From the NCBI GenBank assembly GCA_003512825.1, contig DOOI01000032.1:5004-15634 (forward strand): a stretch of DNA of 10,631 nucleotides, written 5' to 3'. Under the pieces are notes generated by a model. It made no database searches, was not told the origin of the DNA, and was given only the letters and a program-made list of their open reading frames with translations. Origin of the DNA: Paracoccaceae bacterium. Its GTDB lineage: Bacteria; Pseudomonadota; Alphaproteobacteria; Rhodobacterales; Rhodobacteraceae. Shown here piece after piece: positions 6,614 through 10,631 of this stretch. Made by a program: the position numbers and the translations under genes. Position 1 is the stretch's first letter. Every line of letters begins with the position of its first letter.

Positions 6614-7327
6614 TCAGCGCGTTGCGGCTTGCGCGACCAATTGCTCTTCTTCCAGCCTGCACACCGCCTCGCGGCAGGATGCGTCGATCAGTCTCGCCGC
6701 AGATGCAATGGCGTCCTGACGGCGGTTGGTCTTCAGTGCTTCGAGCATTTCGCGCCAGAGCCGCGCCGATTCCTGGCGTCGTGCTTGCGAGGCCAGCCCA
6801 AGCTCGGTGTAGCGGCGGGTTTGACGGGACAACGACTGCAGGATTTCGGTCAGCTTGTCGTTGGTGCAGGCCACCAGAATGGCGCGCGAAATGCGGTAGC
6901 TGATTTCCGAGAACTGGGGCGCGTCCTCATTGGCTTCGACAATGCGCTCCATTTCCGACACTGCCCGCTCCATACGCTCCAGAACGCCGTTGCCGGTGAT
7001 GTCGAGCCCGGACAGCATCAGGCCCATCAGCTCGCGCCGCAGTTCGAAAATGTCACTCACTTCCTTGACCGAAAGCTGTGTAACGCGTGCGCCCTTGTTG
7101 GGAGTGATCAGCACCACACTGTCGCGTTCCAGTATGCGCAGCGCCTCGCGCACGGGTGCGCGGCTCACGCCGAACTCATCGGCCAGGTGGTCTTCGCGAA
7201 TGCGGTCGCCAGGCGCAAGCTCTCCGGACACGATCTTGGCAAAGACATTCTCGGCGATTTGTTCGGGCAAGGTTTGGAAGCGGGCGGTGCGCCCGGCACC
7301 CAGTCCGTTTTGGGCGTCAATGACCAT
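6614..7327 (-). CDS. GntR-family regulator with FCD-type domain lacking histidines
   Basis: A 237-residue transcription factor. The N-terminal winged helix-turn-helix covers about residues 18-85, with IVSGELAPGDRIRE (32-45) and LADEFGVSRAPVREALRILE (48-67) as clear GntR signatures. The all-helical C-terminal region (about 91-225) fits the FCD (FadR C-terminal-like) effector domain by position and helix pattern. Canonical FCD domains bind a metal through one Asp and three His. Here the whole C-terminal region contains no histidine (the only one in the protein is H47), so effector binding must work differently. The ATG at 7327 has GAGGA about eight bases upstream, inside the end of the biotin-carrier gene, three bases after its stop. 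Its place in the operon and the dyads at 7609-7671 suggest it regulates both divergent operons, possibly responding to the imported acid or its CoA ester. Confidence 0.93.
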   Translation of the reverse strand: MVIDAQNGLGAGRTARFQTLPEQIAENVFAKIVSGELAPGDRIREDHLADEFGVSRAPVREALRILERDSVVLITPNKGARVTQLSVKEVSDIFELRRELMGLMLSGLDITGNGVLERMERAVSEMERIVEANEDAPQFSEISYRISRAILVACTNDKLTEILQSLSRQTRRYTELGLASQARRQESARLWREMLEALKTNRRQDAIASAARLIDASCREAVCRLEEEQLVAQAATR

Positions 7328-7330
7328 GGT

Positions 7331-7555
7331 TCAATCCTCGTCTAAGATGGCTATTTCCTGACCCTCGCGGACAGATTCGTTTTCTGCCACCAGAATTTTG
7401 ACGACGGTGCAGGCGTCTTCGACGACGACGTGAAGCTCCATTTTCATCGATTCGAGGATGAGCAGCGTATCGCCGTCATTGAGCCGATCGCCCGGTGCCG
7501 CCTCGATCTTCCACACGGTGCCGGTGGTTTCGGAAACTATCGCCCGTTCCGCCAT
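7331..7555 (-). CDS. Free-standing biotin carboxyl carrier protein, 74 residues, no thumb
   Basis: A minimal biotinyl/lipoyl domain consisting only of the flattened beta-barrel. The biotinylation motif is LESMKMELHV (34-43), with Lys38 as the expected acceptor. Met on both sides of the Lys, the Glu-Ser before it and the late REGQEIAIL (63-71) match biotin domains rather than lipoyl domains. It lacks the N-terminal region and the thumb loop found in AccB, resembling the isolated 1.3S or pyruvate-carboxylase-type carrier domain. The ATG at 7555 has GAGGGAGA (7561-7568) five bases upstream. Longer in-frame extensions, up to about 7795, would run through the operator region and into the divergent gene, so they are rejected. 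It is the first gene of the leftward operon that ends in two carboxyltransferases, which are its likely partners. The biotin carboxylase in the divergent operon could charge it. Confidence 0.92.
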   Translation of the reverse strand: MAERAIVSETTGTVWKIEAAPGDRLNDGDTLLILESMKMELHVVVEDACTVVKILVAENESVREGQEIAILDED

Positions 7556-7603
7556 GACGCTCTCCCTCGCAGTTGCCTCGACTCGGAGCCTTCGTAGCGA
7601 ATT

Positions 7604-7609
7604 TTTATA
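7604..7609 (-). promoter_or_regulatory. Candidate leftward -10 element
   Basis: TATAAA on the minus strand abuts operator copy 1 and lies 48 bases upstream of the short biotin-carrier start at 7555. No good -35 sequence lies at the expected distance, so an activator or a non-standard promoter would be needed. Confidence 0.25.
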
Positions 7610-7620
7610 TTGTCGACAAT
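7609..7620. promoter_or_regulatory. Probable GntR/FCD operator, copy 1 (perfect palindrome)
   Basis: ATTGTCGACAAT is a perfect 12-base palindrome with the TTGT-CG-ACAA core at 7610-7619. FadR-type (FCD) GntR regulators typically recognise a GT...AC dyad of this spacing. Flanking T- and A-runs (7602-7606 and 7622-7626) extend the approximate symmetry. It lies in the shared upstream region of the two divergent operons, one of which encodes a GntR regulator. Confidence 0.72.
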
Positions 7621-7638
7621 TAAAAAGTTGATTATCGA
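7610..7638 (+). promoter_or_regulatory. Candidate rightward promoter overlapping the operators
   Basis: TTGTCG (7610-7615), a 17-base spacer and TATCGA (7633-7638) form a modest sigma-70-type match for the accB-accC-oadA-like train. Operator copies 1 and 2 would cover the -35 and -10 elements, which fits repression. It is a weak match, offered as a candidate only. Confidence 0.28.
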
Positions 7639-7642
7639 CAAT
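7631..7642. promoter_or_regulatory. Probable GntR/FCD operator, copy 2 (one mismatch)
   Basis: ATTATCGACAAT differs from copy 1 by one base and starts 22 bases from it, about two helical turns, so both would face the same side of the DNA. Its right end overlaps a second small palindrome, ACAATTGT (7638-7645). Confidence 0.65.
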
Positions 7643-7661
7643 TGTGTTGGAATCGACTAGC

Positions 7662-7671
7662 TTGTGGACAA
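7662..7671. promoter_or_regulatory. Possible GntR/FCD operator, copy 3
   Basis: TTGTGGACAA keeps both TTGT and ACAA half-sites of copy 1, with GG instead of CG in the centre. Its core starts 30 bases from that of copy 2. It would lie just downstream of the rightward transcription start suggested here, in the leader of the AccB gene. It is weaker evidence than copies 1 and 2. Confidence 0.45.
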
Positions 7672-7703
7672 CTTGCGGCAAGCCCGCATTGGTGACTGTT
7701 GCA

Positions 7704-7710
7704 GGGGAGG
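7704..7710 (+). promoter_or_regulatory. Ribosome binding site deciding the AccB-type start
   Basis: GGGGAGG sits five bases before the ATG at 7716. It settles the start against the in-frame GTG at 7644, which lies within the operator array and has no such site. Confidence 0.8.
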
Positions 7711-7715
7711 AGCGC

Positions 7716-8183
7716 ATGGCGCTTACGCACAAAGACGTTCGACACATTCTCGATTTGCTTGATCGCTGCGGGAATCTCGAAACGCTCGAGATCAAATCCG
7801 GCGAAGTTTCGATCAGCGCACGGCGGTCCGGCGCAGCTGTTGCAGCCGCAGGTGCCGCCGATGGTCAGCCCGAAGACGCAACGTCATCAAACGGTGCGTC
7901 TGCCAGGGCCACGGTCGTGACCGAAGCGCCAGACGGCGTGCATGCCGTGCGCGCCCCGATGAATGGGGTATTTTACGCGCGTCCCAGCCCAGAGGATCCG
8001 CCGTTTGTGAACGCCGGCGACGAAGTTACCAGCGATCAGCCGGTCTGCCTTGTTGAGGCGATGAAGCTGTTCAATTCGGTCGATGCGGGCGCAGTCGGCA
8101 CGGTCCGCGACATTCTGGTCGAGAACGGCACCCAGGTTGAGCGCGACCAAATCCTCATTCTGATCGAACCCAAGGCGGGCTGA
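7716..8183 (+). CDS. accB: AccB-type biotin carboxyl carrier protein (second carrier)
   Basis: A 155-residue carrier with full AccB architecture. An N-terminal helical segment (VRHILDLLDRCGNLETLEIK, 8-27) resembles the AccB N-terminus. A flexible Ala/Ser-rich linker (about 37-70) follows, then the biotinyl domain (about 76-153). The thumb loop YARPSPEDPPFVNAGDEV (87-104) is present, as in acetyl-CoA carboxylase carriers. The acceptor is Lys117 in VEAMKLFN (113-120). It shuttles carboxybiotin between the biotin carboxylase encoded three bases downstream and a carboxyltransferase. It is the first gene of the rightward operon and is probably controlled by the operators just upstream. It is likely a pathway-specific copy and not the housekeeping accB, given the unusual neighbours, although the window alone cannot prove that another copy exists. 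Confidence 0.93.
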   Translation: MALTHKDVRHILDLLDRCGNLETLEIKSGEVSISARRSGAAVAAAGAADGQPEDATSSNGASARATVVTEAPDGVHAVRAPMNGVFYARPSPEDPPFVNAGDEVTSDQPVCLVEAMKLFNSVDAGAVGTVRDILVENGTQVERDQILILIEPKAG

Positions 8184-8186
8184 CCG

Positions 8187-9623
8187 ATGGATACCACCAC
8201 CGCACTCCGCGATATCCGCCGCGTTTTCATCGCCAATCGGGGTGAGATCGCCCTACGTGTGATCCAGGCCTGTCATCGCCTTGGGATCGAAGCCGTTCTC
8301 GGGGTGTCGGAGGCCGACCAGCATACCGTGCCCGCAGAGGCGGCGGACCAGACGGTTTTGCTTGGCCCATCGCCTGCGCCGGAAAGCTATCTCCAGGCCG
8401 CCAAGATCGTGAACGCCGCCCTGCAAACCCGGTGTGACGCGGTGCATCCCGGCTATGGCTTCCTCTCGGAACGCGCGCATTTTGTACGTGCCTGCGAAGA
8501 AGCCGGATTGGCCTTTATCGGGCCTTCGGCCGAAGCGATCGAGATGATGGGCGACAAGATTTCAGCCGTTGCCATCGCCGAAAAGGCCGGGGTGCCACGC
8601 ATTCCCGGGACAGGGGCGCTTACAGATGTCGGCCAGGCGCGCAAAGCAGCCGCCGAGATCGGCTATCCCGTGCTGATCAAGGCCAGCGCTGGTGGCGGTG
8701 GACGCGGTATGCGCGTCGCCCGCGATCCCGCTGATTTGGAAAAACAGATGGTGTCGGCTGCAAGCGAAGCGCAAGCCGCCTTTGGCGATCCGGCGATCTA
8801 TCTGGAGAAATTCGTCGAACGCGCACGCCACGTGGAAATCCAGGTGCTAGCGGACGAGTTTGGCCATGTCATCCATCTGGGCGAGCGCGAATGTTCGACC
8901 CAGCGTCGGCATCAGAAGCTGATCGAAGAGGCGCCTTCCCCCGCGATCGACGCCGAAACCCGCGCCGCGATGGGCGAAGCGGCGGTCAACCTGGCGCGCC
9001 GTGCCGGATATGTTGGCGCGGGCACCGTGGAATTCGTGGTCGATGCCGATGACAGCCGCAAGTTCTGCTTTCTGGAAATGAACACCCGCATTCAGGTCGA
9101 GCACCCGATCACCGAGATGATCACCGGCATAGATCTGGTGGCCGAGCAGATTCGCATCGCCAGCGGCCTGCCGCTGTCCGTCACTCAGGACGACATCGCC
9201 CTGACTGGTCATGCCATCGAATGCCGGATCAACGCCGAGGACCCCGACAAGCAGTTCATGCCGCGCCCAGGCATCATCACCCGCTGGGACGCGCCCTCGG
9301 GTGAGGGCATCCGCTTTGACACCCATTGCAAGGCCGGGGCCGAAATCCCGCCCTATTACGACTCCCTGCTCGGCAAGCTGATCGTGCATGCTGCCGACCG
9401 GCCAACCGCGATTGCGCGGATGAGAGAGGCCTTGGGCAGATTTGTCGTCGAAGGTATCCCGACCACCGCGCCGTTTCATACACGCGTCCTGGCGCATGAT
9501 GATTTCGCGGCGGGCCAGGTGACCACGCGCTGGGTGGAAGACGTTTTCCTGCCAGAGGAAAAGGCCGCGAAACGCGCTCGGGGCGAGGCGGAAAAGGCGG
9601 CTGCGGCTGCGGTGGCGGAGTGA
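8187..9623 (+). CDS. accC: Biotin carboxylase (AccC-type)
   Basis: A 478-residue ATP-grasp enzyme that carboxylates carrier-bound biotin using ATP and bicarbonate. The N-terminal biotin-carboxylase domain starts at RRVFIANRGEIALR (11-24), with HPGYGFLSE (87-95) following. The ATP-binding glycine loop is KASAGGGGRGM (165-175). Catalytic landmarks are all present: RRHQK (240-244), metal ligands in TVEF (280-283) and LEMN (296-299), and TRIQVEHP (300-307), carrying the family's active-site Arg and Glu, and ECRINAED (345-352). The length is about 30 residues over the usual AccC; the extra part is a charged Ala/Lys-rich tail (about 457-478) of unknown role. The ATG at 8187 lies three bases after the accB stop, so the two are coupled. 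It is the only biotin carboxylase in the window, so it may serve both carriers. Confidence 0.95.
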   Translation: MDTTTALRDIRRVFIANRGEIALRVIQACHRLGIEAVLGVSEADQHTVPAEAADQTVLLGPSPAPESYLQAAKIVNAALQTRCDAVHPGYGFLSERAHFVRACEEAGLAFIGPSAEAIEMMGDKISAVAIAEKAGVPRIPGTGALTDVGQARKAAAEIGYPVLIKASAGGGGRGMRVARDPADLEKQMVSAASEAQAAFGDPAIYLEKFVERARHVEIQVLADEFGHVIHLGERECSTQRRHQKLIEEAPSPAIDAETRAAMGEAAVNLARRAGYVGAGTVEFVVDADDSRKFCFLEMNTRIQVEHPITEMITGIDLVAEQIRIASGLPLSVTQDDIALTGHAIECRINAEDPDKQFMPRPGIITRWDAPSGEGIRFDTHCKAGAEIPPYYDSLLGKLIVHAADRPTAIARMREALGRFVVEGIPTTAPFHTRVLAHDDFAAGQVTTRWVEDVFLPEEKAAKRARGEAEKAAAAAVAE

Positions 9624-9628
9624 CAGCC

Positions 9629-10631
9629 ATGCGGATTACCGATGTAAGCCTGACCGATGGGCAGTCCGCCACCTGGGGTGGCGCGATGACCGGTTCGATG
9701 TCCACTTGGATGGCGCCGCACATGGCGCGGACCGCAGTCGACAGTATCGAAATCACCTCGGTTCCCGTTATGCAGCAGGATGTTGCGCGGGGACATGATC
9801 CTTGGGAACGCATCCGCAGTTTTGCCGAAGCCGCACCAAACACCCGCCTGCGCGCAAGCCTGTCCCTGATCCCTGGTCACGGCGAACACGGCTGCGACGT
9901 GATCGGCCCTGACGTGGCAGAGGCATGGCTTGAGCAGGCTAAGTCCGCGGGTATTCTTGAAGTGCTGATCACCGACCCCCTGCCCGGCACGGACCGAAGC
10001 GCGCCTGTCGTCGCGGCAGCCAAGGCCATGGGCCTGCACGCTATTCTGGTGCTGCCTTTGCCCGAGGTGCAAGTAGAGGACGCCGCCCTGATCGCGCTCG
10101 CCAGCGGTTTCGCCAATGCCGCGCCGGACCGGGTCCAGCTGCGCGATGAGGCCGGTGTTCTGACCGATGAACGGCTGGCCAGGCTGATCGCCCCACTTCG
10201 GGCTGGGCTGGGCTGCATACCGCTCGATCTCCACACACGTTGCCAGACATCCTACGGCCCGCTTGTAGCGCTGGAAGCCGCGCGCCTGGGGCTCGACGGA
10301 CTGGACCTGGCCTTGGCCCCGGTTGCCAATGGCGGTTCGGTTCCCGCGCTTGGCCGGTTCTTGAAAAGCCTCGCGACTCTGGGCATCGGCGATCATGTCG
10401 CAGCCGATTTCACCTCTGTAACCGACGCGTCGAACCGGCTGGCCGAACTGGCCGATTTCCACGATTGGGAGATCGGTCGCCCTTGGGCCTTCGGACTTGC
10501 CCCATATCGCCACAACCTTCCCGGTGATGTCGCCGCGCAGGCCATGGCAGCCCTGACCAAGGCGGGTTTGTCCCGTCGCATCAACGATCTTGCCGAGGAA
10601 TGTGCCGCCATCCGTCGGGATATCGGCGGCC
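9629..10631 (+). CDS. OadA/5S/PycB-type carboxyltransferase-like protein, 3' end missing
   Basis: The first 334 residues of a TIM-barrel protein related to oxaloacetate decarboxylase alpha, transcarboxylase 5S and the pyruvate-carboxylase CT domain. Matching landmarks in order: ITDVSLTDGQSA (3-14, for the usual R-D-A-H-Q-S start), HDPWERIR (56-63, as in E-D-P-W-E-R-L-R), QLRDEAGVLT (170-179, for I-K-D-M-A-G-L-L), LDLHTRCQTSYG (199-210, for L-H-T-H-x-T-S-G), LAPVANGGSVP (barrel end) and YRHNLPGD followed by a helix, matching the Y-x-H-x-x-P-G-G region. Of the four metal ligands known in the family, Asp10 and His202 are kept. The carbamylated Lys is Arg172 and the second His is Arg204. The W-G-G-A-T-F-D substrate segment is also absent. 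The ATG at 9629 is five bases after the accC stop, with GGAG eight bases upstream. It may be a divergent carboxyltransferase with altered chemistry, or a non-catalytic partner. Confidence 0.8.
   Translation, partial: MRITDVSLTDGQSATWGGAMTGSMSTWMAPHMARTAVDSIEITSVPVMQQDVARGHDPWERIRSFAEAAPNTRLRASLSLIPGHGEHGCDVIGPDVAEAWLEQAKSAGILEVLITDPLPGTDRSAPVVAAAKAMGLHAILVLPLPEVQVEDAALIALASGFANAAPDRVQLRDEAGVLTDERLARLIAPLRAGLGCIPLDLHTRCQTSYGPLVALEAARLGLDGLDLALAPVANGGSVPALGRFLKSLATLGIGDHVAADFTSVTDASNRLAELADFHDWEIGRPWAFGLAPYRHNLPGDVAAQAMAALTKAGLSRRINDLAEECAAIRRDIGG

Noticed and set aside
7644..7715. GTG start adding 24 residues to the AccB-type carrier
   Set aside because: It begins inside the operator region, has no Shine-Dalgarno sequence, and the added residues do not resemble AccB. 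The ATG at 7716 follows GGGGAGG.
7331..7795. A longer 154-residue reading of the short biotin-carrier gene
   Set aside because: The extra N-terminal part has no biotin-domain features, crosses the operator array and overlaps the divergent AccB gene. The ATG at 7555 has a good ribosome binding site.
9476..10513. Minus-strand open frame (345 codons) opposite the OadA-like gene
   Set aside because: The plus-strand frame is open from 9629 to the window end, has a ribosome binding site and carries carboxyltransferase-family motifs. The minus frame has none.

Overview
The window is GC-rich, compact bacterial DNA with gaps of only 3-160 bases between genes. Several start codons overlap or nearly touch the preceding stop. 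The gene families (NMT1-type ABC importer, GntR/FCD regulator, catabolic AccB/AccC and PccB-like carboxyltransferases) and the codon style suggest a proteobacterium, most likely an alphaproteobacterium. That is an impression from the sequence, not a phylogenetic result.

Layout. Two gene trains diverge from a control region at about 7556-7715. The leftward (minus-strand) train, in order of transcription, is: a 74-residue free-standing biotin carrier protein (7555-7331), a GntR/FCD regulator (7327-6614), an ABC-importer substrate-binding protein (6549-5548), a strong hairpin (5512-5535), the ABC ATPase (5477-4677), the ABC permease (4680-3904), an acyl-CoA ligase (3890-2307), a full-length carboxyltransferase (2307-706) and a second, non-identical carboxyltransferase (688 to beyond the left edge). 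The rightward train is: an AccB-type biotin carrier (7716-8183), a biotin carboxylase (8187-9623) and an OadA/5S/pyruvate-carboxylase-type carboxyltransferase-like protein (9629 to beyond the right edge). No stretch over 300 bases lacks a gene, and I saw no RNA genes, insertion sequences or CRISPR.

Control region. Three copies of a TTGT-NN-ACAA-type dyad (cores 7610-7619, 7632-7641 and 7662-7671) lie between the two trains and look like operators for the GntR regulator encoded in the leftward operon. One copy is a perfect 12-bp palindrome.

How the parts may work together (inference). The importer would bring in an organic acid or similar small molecule and the ligase would convert it to a CoA thioester. 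Biotin-dependent carboxyltransferases, charged by the single visible biotin carboxylase through one or both biotin carriers, would then carboxylate it, with the GntR protein sensing the pathway. The cluster holds counterparts of every transcarboxylase component (12S-like, 5S-like and 1.3S-like) plus a biotin carboxylase. However, the 5S-like protein appears to have lost two of the four usual metal ligands (Lys to Arg, His to Arg), so its chemistry may differ. The substrate cannot be named from the sequence.
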